Source: Clarkia xantiana subsp. parviflora | Lineage: Eukaryota; Streptophyta; Magnoliopsida; Myrtales; Onagraceae | Direction: 5' to 3' | Length of the DNA stretch: 64,000 nucleotides | NCBI GenBank assembly: GCA_036873135.1 | Contig: JAPTYO010000010.1 | Coordinates: 26,963,772-27,027,771 of the forward strand | Shown: piece by piece, positions 12,265 through 23,051 of the stretch | Position numbering within the stretch: position 1 is the first letter of the stretch | How the letters are laid out: each line of letters starts with the position of its first letter | The notes under the pieces: model-generated | What the model was told of the DNA's origin: nothing | The model's input: only the letters and a program-made list of their open reading frames with translations | The model's database searches: none | Translations under genes and position numbers: made by a program

Positions 12265-13083
12265 TGTGTATCGGGTCGGCGAGTTTCCAATCTGATCAAC
12301 ACTTCTCACGGGTAGCTGGTAGTCTTCAGTAATCCGTCTGCTCAAAGATGAGATTCGTCTCCTTAGGTTGTCTTGTCCTTCCCTTCCTTGCTACCCTGCA
12401 CAAATGGGCGATACTGAGCACGGTGAGGGGGGTGGTGCTCGGTGAGCCATCTCTGTTGCCTAAGTAAGTTCGGTATTCTAGAGAGAGAAAATCTTAGAGA
12501 GAAGGCAGAGCTAAAACGAGTAAATATATAAAATGATGGAAATGAATTGAACTTGAGTAGTATATATAGGTTTTGGAGGGATTAAGGTGACTTAATGACA
12601 CCGTTAACCCTTAAACGCACTTAATTACCTCATAATGATAGGGTTAAGCCCTTAACGGCACAAAGAGGTTGGTGAAAATGGCTAAGTGTTGGATAGGTAG
12701 AGTGAGGTCGGGACGCCTCGAGGGTCGGTCCTCAAGGCAAGGTTCGAGACGCCGCACACACCCCAGGGAGGGGGAGTGGCGTCTGGGAAGGGTCCCGGTG
12801 CCTTCGGGGTCGGATGGAAAATCCGACCCCCAGGGTCCTGGGATCGGTCCAACCGGACAAGCCGGACCAGCCTCTCCTAGGGGAGATCGGTCCAGCCGGT
12901 CTGATCTTACCTAAGTGAGGTGAGGCCAGCGGACTGGTCCGGGCGAGTGTTTTTTGCTTGCCCGGACCGTTCGCGCTGCGGGTAAAGTGTTCAGGTCCAA
13001 GTTATGAATTATAATCGTGAGTGGGGTGGTCAAAGTAAGACAATCAGAATGGAAACGGGTTCAAAATGGGCGTATATCCATCA
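12265..13083 (-). mobile_element. 3' LTR of a minus-strand TAT-like gypsy element
   Basis: On the minus strand it starts TGATGGATATACGCCC just after a G-rich polypurine tract and ends near CGATACACA. A TATA-like CCTATATATACTAC core on the minus strand lies near 12557-12570. It holds GC-rich GGACCGG/CCGGTCC motifs at 12830-12970. The position fits the 3' end of the element whose pol lies at 17107-20364. Confidence 0.6.
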
Positions 13084-13097
13084 TATGCCCCCGAGTC
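13084..13097 (-). other. Polypurine tract of the minus-strand gypsy element
   Basis: On the minus strand GACTCGGGGGCATA directly precedes the LTR start TGATGG. A similar G-rich box, GACACGGGGGCA, occurs at about 24943 and 25386 in the plus-strand TAT-like element. Confidence 0.55.
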
Positions 13098-13629
13098 AAC
13101 CAATGGTTTAACCCTTGATTGACTCTATTTTATGATGGGATGACACGCACAATTTGAAACCGCGTTTTTACCTCTTGAAGAATCCCTCGCTTGTCCGTAG
13201 GCGCATTTTCCGTGCCTTGTCCTCAGTTTCTCAAAATAGAGGAAGCATAAACGTTAGAGTAAACATGCACGTGCCTAGACATGTGTCCGTGAAATGTGGA
13301 TATAAAAATCTGATCTTCTCATACATGCATTTTAAAAATATGTACATGCATGGGGCTGCAATGCAATCATGAATATGGACTAATGCAATTCAATCTTAGA
13401 CTACCGTAATCAATGTTGCGCATGCAGGGACGAGCCCTGGCCGGGGAGAAATACTTAGATTAGTTCTAAAAAATTTCTAAGTATGGGAACGTGAAATATA
13501 TGCTCATAAAATGCTAACTTGAGTAAAATATTATCTTTACCATAGTTGAAAAAAGATAAAGGCATTAGTCTTTAATTTCGACCCTTGGATTTTTCCATTT
13601 AGATTTGAACGGTGTAGATTCAGAGGTTC

Positions 13630-15210
13630 TGAAAACCCTAATTTCCTATACTATAAAAGGGAATAGGTGATTACCTCATTCTCGTTGTCCTTATCATTTT
13701 TCCTTCGGTGATCGGGCTTTTCGGTCGGTTCTACTTCTCTGGGTGCGTGCCACGGCAAGGTATGTAGATTGTTTTAGCGTAAACGCCGTTCCTTAGAAGC
13801 ACGACTTTATTTCTTTTGGTCCGTTCTAGGTTCTCATCTTCCTCTTGACTGTCTCATTCGTTATTTTGTCTCTTGACTCTTGTGACCTCATGGTGGTGGG
13901 ACCATGCTTAGCTTTCATCCTGCCGACTTGCTTTTGCCTCCTTGATATTCAAGTGTTTTGTTTAGGTGTGGTAGGGTTTCCTTCTCGAGTGTTTGCCCCC
14001 TGCGCTTGGCTGTCCTCTCGTTGTTTAGGAAAAATGAGCGAATTACTTTTTTCATCCCACTCATATGACGCCCTTTTCATCATCTTTGAGCTAAGGTGTA
14101 TCCTTGCAACTGGTGAATCTTCTAAGCTCTTGATGAGGAGGAAGAGATCGCTGCGGGTGGGGGTATCTAATTCCGGGACCGGACCCTCGATTTTCAAAGG
14201 ATCCTCTCCCGCTGGTGTTGATACTTTAACCCCTTCCTGCAGTGTGAGAAATCAGCCCGTGGATGGGAGTGGGGTTAATGTTGGCGTTATGGTGTCGTCT
14301 TCTCTCCCTGTCCATGCCCCCGAATCGAGAGTGCGGGTACCGGTCGTCCCATCTCACTTGTTTGGTAGGTTTTAGAGTAAGTGTATCTCATTAATGTGTA
14401 ACTTGATTGACTTAGTATTATTCTTTGTAGGTAGAATCCGACTTCCGTTGCTAAGCCGGAGAAATTTGACTCGCCCTTCCTGTGATGGGGTTGTTGGTTC
14501 CGAGTGGGCTCCTTTTTTCGAGCGTGGGTGTCGTTTCGATAATCGGTCGTCTTTGCTTACCCCAGAGGTTGGAGTCCGTGTTTTGCAATATGTTGTTCCT
14601 CCTAATGATCGTGTGTCCTCCCCGATGTTCCGGAGAGGGTTCGCCATTTAGTACATGAAGCACTGTCTCGTTATGCTCCCGTATTCATCTTCTATCCTTG
14701 TTTTCTTTTTTATGTTTTGTCTTTCATCTTTGCTATCCTTACACCTAGTCTTTTCTATTGCTGATATCCTTAACTTGTCCTCACTTGTTGTTGGCCTTGC
14801 GGAGGAGAGGAAAGCGCATGAAGATGCCTATGTTCTTATTAGTTCTAAAATCATTAGTTGTCTGGAGCATGGTCGTATCTCAGACTTGGAGTGTCGTGAT
14901 CTACGGGATCGTTGAAGCTAAGTTTGTCGCTTTGCAACAGAAAGCTGCGCGTGATAGGGTGTTGCGGGTTGCTGAGCTGGCCTCACTTGAAGAAGTGTTT
15001 CGTATGGAGGAATAAGAACACGCTATTGTTGAGTATAATAGTTCGTCGTCCTATCAGGCTGCTATTGATGTTCATTGCTTTGTGGCTAAGCTTCTCTCCC
15101 TAAAGATGATCCTTGAGCGAATATATGCGGTTGCTCTTGATATTCTGTTTTCTCAGCTTGGTGATGTGTCCAACTTCGCCATTAGGTATGTTGCTAAGTT
15201 GAAGAAATAG
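13630..15210 (+). pseudogene. Opposite-strand extra ORF of a TAT element, decayed
   Basis: This segment lies between the 3' LTR and pol of the minus-strand element but reads on the plus strand. A plausible TATA box (CTATACTATAAAAGG, near 13640) precedes short plus-strand frames: 13845-14375, a split frame at 14400-14650, and a charged, coiled-coil-like stretch at about 14790-15210 (EERKAHEDAYVLIS, AKFVALQQKAARDRVL, VAKLLSLKMILERIYAVALD). Frames are interrupted by stops and possible introns. Family knowledge: some TAT/Ogre gypsy elements carry an additional antisense ORF between pol and the 3' LTR, with a 'putative gypsy type transposon' domain and a coiled-coil end. The assignment rests on position and composition, not clear domain residues. 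Confidence 0.45.
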
Positions 15211-16060
15211 TATACCTATCTTTATGATGGTGTATGTGGTTATGCAACATTGGTGTTATTTTTCTCGGTGCACATGCCTCGTTTTTTGCTACCCAGTTTC
15301 CATTTTGTGGATGCCTTATTCTCGTGTTTTTTTGCATTAGCTGCCTGGTATGTTGGGTATTCGAATTCAGTCGGTTGTTTTCCTTTCTATTTTGTAGGAT
15401 TACCATGTGTTCATCCTTAATGGTGTCTTTGATTGTGGATACATCGCCTCTTCATGGTGTTGGGTACTTTGTATGTCTAGTTCCTCTATGTCTGATTGTT
15501 GGGGCGCCAGACTACCATACCCGGCTATAAGGTGTTGGAGTGCGGTGTAGGTTGCTCATAAAAACTGTTAAGTGTCTCGGATATTCCCTATGATGTTTGC
15601 ACACACCTTGTTTTTTATGTGTATTCCTCTTGATATGCGCGATCATTTTTCTCTTGCCGTAGCTTCTTGTGCCGTAGACGACGTAGCTTGTTTGTCGTCT
15701 CGGTCAGGGACGACGTAGCCCTTCCGTCGTCTTGTGCTTATGTCTTTTGTTTTTCTTTATCTTTTGGATTGAGTTTGTTTTAGCGATCTCATAATTAGGC
15801 GTTTTTATAGTCTTGCTACTTGACTTGGTTGAGTTGGCTCTCTGAACGATTTTTCGCTTAGTTTATGCCGTGGATCCTTAGTTGCGGACTTCTTTCTTTT
15901 GTATGCCCTTCCTTACTTTAATCACTTTTAGTATCTTGGTCTATCATGATACCTGTAATGTCATCATGAACAAACTTCTATATTTCTCATATCATATATC
16001 CATGCCTTGTAAGAAAGATAGTTTTTCTCAAGGTATGCTCTTGGGGACGTTGTAAAGATT
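15211..16060. other. Non-coding internal region of the gypsy element
   Basis: T-rich on the plus strand and without a supported reading frame. A local repeat of TTGTCGTC/GACGACGTAG phrases lies near 15670-15735. It separates the extra ORF from the tandem-repeat block. Confidence 0.4.
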
Positions 16061-16063
16061 TTT

Positions 16064-16810
16064 CTAGTGTACGCTCCTAAGGGTGTTGAAAGTTTTCACG
16101 GGATAGGCTCCCGAAGGCACAAAATTATTCACGGGACAGGCTCCCGGAGGGCGCAGAATTTCGTAGTTTAAAACTACTCTCAAGATACGCTCTTGAGGGC
16201 GTCGATGTTTTTCACGAGACAGGCTCCCGGAGGGCACAGAACTGTTCACGGGACAGGCTCCCGGAGGGCGCAGAACTATTCACGGGACAGGCTCCCGGAG
16301 GGCGCAAAATTTTGTAGTTAAAACTACTCTCAAGATACGCTCTTGGGAGCGTCGATGTTTTTCACGGGACAGGCTCCCGAGGGCACACAACTGTTCACGG
16401 GACAGGCTCCCGGAGGACGCAGAATTATTCACGGGACAGGCTCCCGGAGGGCGCAGAGTTTAGTAGTTTAAAACTACTCTCAAGAGTTCTTGGGGGCATC
16501 GATGTTTTTCACGGGACAGGCCCTCGTAGGGCACAGAACTGTTCGTAGGACAGGCTCCCGGAGGGCGCCGAATTATTCACGGGACAGGCTCCCGAAGGGC
16601 ACATAATTTTGTACTTTAAAACTACTCTCAAGATACATTCTTGGGGGCGTCGATGTTTTTCACGGGACAGGCTCCCGGAAGGCACAAAACTGTTCACGGG
16701 ACAGGCTCCCGGAGGGCGCAGAATTATTTACGGGACATGCTCCCGGAGGGCGCAGAATTTCGTAGTTTAAAACTACTCTCAAGATACGCTCTTGGGGGCG
16801 TCGAAGAAGA
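16064..16810. repeat. Five-copy ~150-bp higher-order tandem repeat
   Basis: The marker ACTACTCTCAAG recurs at about 16173, 16323, 16473, 16621 and 16772, a period of 148-151 bp. Within each unit a subrepeat of about 31 bp (CACGGGACAGGCTCCCGGAG plus a short tail) occurs about three times. The subrepeat itself contains the palindrome-like CTCCCGGAG. Tandem blocks in the 3' untranslated part are a known habit of TAT/Ogre gypsy elements. Confidence 0.85.
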
Positions 16811-17106
16811 CATACACTTGGTAGTCATATCTGAGTAAGGAAGGCTTGGTTGTTGGGTCGTCTTATACTTAGAAAATATTTTGATGAACAACATCTTTTT
16901 TATTGGAAACATTCGTGCATTATGTACAAGGAGGGTATCGGGGGTAGTCCAGGACATCCTTTAGGGAAAACGATAGGTAGCAAAAAGAGTTGGAAAAGCT
17001 TCATGAGTTTTCCGCCTCGAGAGTTGTTTTTAGAAAATTAAGTATGGAAACTTGCATTAAATGAAAGATAAATCCAAGGATATGGTGTTTTATTGGTGTC
17101 GTTTCC

Positions 17107-20100
17107 TTAGACATAGAACTTCTTCAAATGCCCCCCCCCCCCCCCCCCCCCCCCACTGAAAGTGTTTGTAGAGATATTTCCATCTCCGTCTTCCAGGCGG
17201 TATGCATTCGCGTATGGTACTGACACTATTTTGTATGGTCCCTCCCACTTTGGAGATAGCTTTCTGACTTGATCTAAGTGTGAGAACTCGTTTTTCCTTA
17301 GTACTAATTCTCCTACATGGAATTGTCTTTCTCTGACTTGTCGATTGTAGTACCTTGCGGATACAAGTCGTATTCGTGCTTGTGCCTCATCTGAGTTCCA
17401 TCTCTTGTCGTCTACTAAATCTAAATCTAAGAGCCTTGCCTTTTTGTTTTCGTGCTCTTCGAAATAGGTGGTTCTTAGTGATGACACGGTCATTTCTGCT
17501 GGTGTTACTGCCTCGGCCCCATATACTAAACCGAATGGTGTTTCTCATGTGGTTAGTTTTGGTGTTGTTCGCACTGCCCATAAGACATTTTCTAACTCAT
17601 CTACCCAGCTTCCCTTGGTAGCATGAATTCTCTTCTTCAAGCCATCGAGTATTATCTTGTTTGCCGATTCAATCTGCCCGTTTGTTTGGGGGTGCTTTAC
17701 TGATGCGAAGCGTTGTTCTATGTTCAGCCTCTCACAGTACCACTGCAGCCTCTTGCTCTTAAATTGAGGTCCGTTGTAACTTATTATGACCTTTGGAACT
17801 CCATGAGACGATGTGTGATTGGATGAAAGTGATGATTTGTTCGTCTGTTGTCTTTCCCATCGGTTTTGCTTCTGTCCACTTGGAGAGTAATCTATCGCTA
17901 CTAATATGCAAGTTTTTTGCCCTTTTATTCTTGGTAGGGGGCCTATCAGGTCAATCCCCCATTGTGCGAATGGCCACGCTCCCGATATTGAACTTAGCCT
18001 AGCTGCTGGGGCTGTTATATTTCTAGAGTATCTTTGGCAATGTTCACATTTTTGCACCATGTCCGTTGCCTCATTGTTCATTGTTGGTCAATAGTACCCC
18101 AGATAGTAGACCTTTCGAATTATTGATCTTTCCCCTTCGTGACATCCGGCGTAGCCCTCATGTAGCTCTACCAATATTCTTTCAGTTTCTGGATGTGTTA
18201 TGCACTTGAGGAATGGCGTAGAGTATCCCTTTTTGTAGAACTCATTGTCCATCATTGCATAGTTTCTAGCCATCCTCTCAATCTTTATTGCCTCCACCTT
18301 GTCCTCTGGCAGCCTTCCCTCGGAAATATACTGGCGCATTGGGGTCATCCATGCCTCCCATTCATCTATTGTTAGGGCTTCCATCTTCTCTATCACTGAT
18401 CGTGTTCTTTGTTCAACAAAATGGACTTCTTTGCCTGCTTTTGATCCCAAGGCTAGCTTGCTCAGGGCGTCTGCCTCATGGTTTTGTTCTCTTGGGACTG
18501 ATTCAATGTCGAAGCTTTGAAAACTTGTTATCAAGTCTTCGGCCTGTTGTAGGTATTTTTGCATATTCTCGGACTTTGCGATGTAATTCCCCTTTACTTG
18601 GTCGACGACCAACTGAGAGTCACATTTAACCCATATGTGTTTCACCCCTACTCCTTTGGCTATTCTTAAACCTGTTATCAATGCCTTGTATTCTGCCTCA
18701 TTATTAGTTGCCTTGAAGGTAAGTGCCATGGCGTAAAGGAGTGGCGTGCCCTTATCTGGCGAGTACAATAGAAGGCCTGCGCCTGATCCTCCCGCGTTGG
18801 ATGATCCATCAGTGTGCATCTCCCATATGTCCTCTAGCTGTGTTTCTTGGCTGGTACTTGTTTTAGTTGTGCTTGTCATTTCCCCTAAGTCCCCGTCGGG
18901 ACTGATTCCGGTGAATTTTGCGATAAAATCTGCTAGGGCTTGCCCTTTGATGGCTGTTCTTGGGGAAAAATGAATGCGAAACTCACTTAGCCCAATTGCC
19001 CATTTGGTCATCCTTCCTGACGTGTCTAGTTTTTGCAAGAGGTGTTTCAGAGGTTGGTTTGTGAGCACTGTTATCTCGTGCCCATGGAAATATGGTCTCA
19101 ACTTCCTTGCTGATATGATCAGTGCGTAGAGGTACTTTTCGATTGCCAAGTAGTTGATCTCGTATTTTTCCAATGTTTTGCTTACGAAATATACTGGCAG
19201 TTGTGCATTATCTTCCTCTTTCACTAGTACTAAACTTACCGCAACGTTGCTTACGGAGATGTAAAGGAAAAGGGGTGTTCCTGGGGTTGGCTTTGCTAGA
19301 GGAGGTAGGGTCTTTTAGGTGTTGTTTGAGTTGTTGGAAGGCTTCATCACACATTGGTGTCCACTCAAACTTCTTGTTTGCCCGTAGCACCTCAAAGGAA
19401 GGTAGTGCTTTGTCTCCTATTTTGGACAAGAATCTGTTAAGTGCTGCCAACCTTCCGTTTATCCACTGTACTTCCTTGTGCTTTGTGGGAGAGTGCATCT
19501 ACGCAATTGCTTGCAATTTTCCAGGGTTCACTTCTATTCCTCGTTGACTTACCATGAGTCCCAAGAATTTCCCTGACTGTACTCCAAATGCGCATTTTTT
19601 CGAGTTCAGGCAAACTTGATGCTGACGCATCCTTTGGAAGGCCATGCGAAGGTTCTCGACGTGGTCGCTTTTCTTCTTGGATTTAACAATCATGTCGTCA
19701 ACATATGCTTCCATTGTCTTCCCTATCACGTCCCTGAAGATCTTGTTGACCATTCGTTGATACGTTGCCCCCGCGTTTATGAGTCTGAATGGCATCACAG
19801 TGTAGTGATATATTTCACTGTCGGCATAGAATGCCGTGTGGGAGGCATCTTCGGCGGACATTTTAATTTGATTGTACCAAAAGTATGCATCCATGAAGCT
19901 CATCAATTTGTGACCTGGCGTTGCATCCACTAACTAATCTATCCTTGGGAGTGGGTACGAATCTTTAGGGCATGCCTTGTTGAGGTCGCGATAGTCGATG
20001 CACATTCTCCAACTTCCGCCCGGCTTTTTCACTAATACTAGGTTTGAAACCCATGTTTGAAACCTGATTGCCTTGATGAAATTTGCTTCTAGTAGCTTGT

Positions 20101-20364
20101 CCACCTCTTCTGGATAGCTATCTTTTTGCTACCCCTCATTGGCCTTATTTTCTGTGTTATCGGGCGTGTTGCCGGGTCTATGTCGAGCTTGTGTGAAATT
20201 ACATCTTCCGATATCCCATGCATGTTGCTTGGTGACCAAGCGAACAGGTCTTTATACTCCCTTAGCAATGCTACTACTTGCGCTTCTTCTTCTTCGGTCA
20301 AGGCTGTCTCGATTTTCACTTTTCTTTCGGGTTCCTCTATCAGTATTTCCTTTAGTTCCTCCAT
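17107..20364 (-). pseudogene. Ty3/gypsy (TAT-like) pol: RT, RNase H, integrase; broken
   Basis: Minus-strand order: the RT N-terminal region (20364-20089), RT with the YVDDMIVKS catalytic box (19930-19499), connection and archaeal-type RNase H with HTDGSSN and NNEAEYKAL (19224-18088), then integrase with a zinc-binding end, a DLIGPLP core and HPQTNGQIESAN (18081-17545), and a C-terminal end VRKLSPKWEGPYKI (about 17250). Breaks: a frameshift near 20125, a stop near 19935, a stop at 19498, a frameshift near 19310, a TGG-to-TAG type stop at about 18086 and another stop near 17550. The element is immobile. No gag or protease is found upstream because a plus-strand LTR begins at 20364. Confidence 0.9.
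17131..17154. repeat. 24-base poly-C run
   Basis: An uninterrupted run of 24 C on the plus strand. It reads as a glycine run near the C-terminal end of the gypsy integrase, just before HLKKFYV. The run length may be unreliable in the assembly. Confidence 0.9.
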
Positions 20365-21094
20365 GTTAGATATCTGCCCAATTCGGGTTCGTATTTACAT
20401 TCAGAACTTCGCAAACACGTCGAAAACCACAAACGGATCCGAAAAACAAACACCCGAGGAACAAAACGGTCTGAATGCACGTATGCGTCCGGACCGGAAC
20501 CTCCGGATTGCCTTAGGGCAAACCGGAACACGCCGGATGTCGAATCCGACGTGGTCCGGACCGTTAACGGGTACCGCGCACATCCTTTTTTATCGTCCAA
20601 ACACTGAGTAAAAGAGTTCTCCTAGGCCAAACTTAAACAAACCAGACGACGGTTCTTACTTTCCTTTAAACCGGCGTCGAACCGCACAAAAACTGGGTTC
20701 GGTTCTTAGGTTTCATATAAATAGGAGACCTTGGCCACCCATTTTGGGACATTCTCTCATATTATTCTCAAGAGATTTGGCCTAGAAGCTCTGACCTCTC
20801 TCTAGGATTTTCTCTCTCTAGACTCTCATTTAGGCATCAGAGAGGGCTCAACCAGCACCACCTCTGCTCTCTGTGCTGGTTATCGTCCCGTGTGTAGGTG
20901 ATATCGCCCGAAGGAGATAAGCTTACCTTGCCGACAAGCTTGCACAGCCGTCAACCGTGCACGCCGACAACCGTCAAACGCGCATCGGTCAACGGTCCCT
21001 TGCCGTCATCAAACAGTCCACTCCTGACACCCGACGTGTCCCCATACCCGAAGTGCCGAAGAGTCCGACTACACGGTTGGATTTGGACGCAGCA
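20364..21094 (+). mobile_element. 5' LTR of a plus-strand TAT-like element
   Basis: Begins TGTTAGATATCTGCCC and is followed at 21095 by a primer-site-like TTGGCGCC. It includes a TATA box (CATATAAATAGGAG, about 20715) and a pyrimidine-rich transcript start region with CTCTCT tracts. Its left end cuts into the minus-strand pol. I did not find a matching 3' LTR, so the right half of the element is truncated or diverged. Confidence 0.55.
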
Positions 21095-21112
21095 CTTGGC
21101 GCCATCCACGAT
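21095..21112 (+). other. Possible gypsy primer binding site
   Basis: CTTGGCGCCATCCACGA resembles the TTGGCGCC-type primer sites that follow the 5' LTR in plant gypsy elements. The match beyond the core is partial. Confidence 0.45.
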
Positions 21113-21149
21113 ATTCGAACAAGAAGCAATCGCTCCCAACGATAGCCAG

Positions 21150-23051
21150 ATGGCAAACGTACACGTGATCCATGGAGGCTTTGGTGCCGGAGGCGAGACG
21201 TCATACGAGCAAGAAGTGTACGCTGCGCAGACAACACGCAAAACCCAAGATGCCGTCAAGGAAGACACCGTCAAGAAAAATGCCGTCATAGAAGATTCCG
21301 ACATAGAAGATGTCATTGGCTTCTCGTCAAAAGACAAAAAGCACATTGTGTACCCACACAACAACGCCTTGGTCATAACCATGCAGAAGCCGAAGAGAAG
21401 TCAGCCTGGACCCTCCCACATTCCTGTTGCCACATCCACTGTTTCTTCCATGCCAACAAGAAGTGCGCCCTTCGCACAACATGGCCCAAGAGTCCACAAT
21501 GCAGCGTACGTTACACCTCTGCCGGGATTCGAGCCTAGGGAGCATATCAATAAAGAGTTCCCTTACGAGATGCCAGCTGAAGGAGTTTAGCAAAAAGAAG
21601 AAGGTGCAAATCCACCACCAACAGTCACTCCCGTCATGATGGCTGCACTTGAAGATTTGTTGGCATTCAGAGAAATTCTAAGGAGCCAAGGATGTGAGAA
21701 GCTTGAAGAGCTGGCATCAAGAGTAAGAGACTTCACAGAACTGGAGAAGTGTAGGGAGCAAAACAAATCTAAGACGAATGCTTCCCGGAAAAAGGGCAAC
21801 AGCAGGCCAGCAAGACCACTGCAGGATAGTCAACAAAACAGGCAGCAACAACCACAACGAAAGAGGCCATTCCAATCAGACATCCAAAATCTCAAAGAGA
21901 CCAATCTCGCCAAATGTGTTTCATTGAACGCATCGCTGTCTGCAATCTTGAAAGAAATGAAGGAAACCAAACTGTGGAAAAAACCTCCTAATTTCCGCAA
22001 AGGTCTGTTGGGAAAAGATGAAAGCAAGTGGTGTGAAAACCACGAAGTTTATGGCCATGAGACGGATATCTGTGTTTGATTAAGGTTCCATGTAAACAAC
22101 TTAATCTTGAAAGGAGAAATGAAGAAATATGTTGACCAAGGCAATAAGCGTCAAAAGAAGACTCAAGCGGAGTCGTCAGGAAAAGGCAAAGGCAAAGGAA
22201 AAGAAAAGGTGAATGATAATCCACCTCCCGCCAAGCGTGGGAAAATCAGCGTCGTTCATGAAATCACAGCCGCTGGAAGACACATATCAAATGTAAGAGA
22301 CGTCAGCATTAACACTTGCAAGAAGGGGAAAATGAATGCTAAGTCTGATGATGAAGAAAGGAATGAACGAGTTTCAACACTCGCAAGTCTACCGGAAAGA
22401 GCTCGCTTCCCGGCAGGACATGATGTCTGGGATATCAAGCAAGGACAAAATGAGCCCATAATGAGTTATTTCAGAAAGTTCGCCTACAACACTGCGTCGG
22501 CTAGAGCAACAAAGGGAGATGTGATAAACGCATTCTTTATAAACATGAATGCCTCATCTTTCCTCCTTTTTGGAAGAATCCGTGGGTGGCGAACAACTGT
22601 TACAATGACAGACCTGAAGGACAAGCTAGAGATGGCAATCTCATGTGAAGACGACCTGGGATGGGGTACACCTCTCAGTCCAAATTGGGAAGCTCAAAGT
22701 ACAACAGAATCAGGAGTGACAAGCGCAAACTATGACGACTTCTTCACTCCTTTGAACTCAGAGGTGGAAGAAATATATGTCAAACTCTTGGAAAACAAAC
22801 TTCCCAGTCCACTTGAGCCAATGACTGCCTTCCTTGGAAAGAACATTGAAGAATGGTGCAAGCACCATAAAACTTGGGGGCATAGCACCAACAGCTGCCT
22901 GTCCCTAAGGGTGGAGATTGAAGAGTTCATTACGCTAGGCGCTCTGAGGAACTATGTGGCACGTGGCGGAACCAACTTGCCGTCAATCAGCCATGAATAC
23001 GGCAAACATATGATTCATCCCTTTATCTTCATTTTTGCATATCTACTTTAA
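21150..23051 (+). pseudogene. Gag-like frames of a TAT-like element with duplicated zinc motif
   Basis: Three plus-strand frames follow each other: 21150-21590, 21636-22079 and 22107-23051, separated by stops. Two copies of a retrotransposon-type motif are visible: KWCENHEVYGHETDIC near 22030-22075 and EWCKHHKTWGHSTNSC near 22850-22905. Each is followed by LR...I..L...G.L..YV, the usual arrangement after the gag knuckle of TAT elements. The first frame also has HNNALVIT, resembling text that precedes the protease in relatives. No protease, RT or integrase is present on this strand, so this is a non-autonomous or deleted element. Confidence 0.65.

Noticed and set aside
17355..18094. Plus-strand open frames across the gypsy integrase
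   Set aside because: They are shadows of the minus-strand pol sequence.
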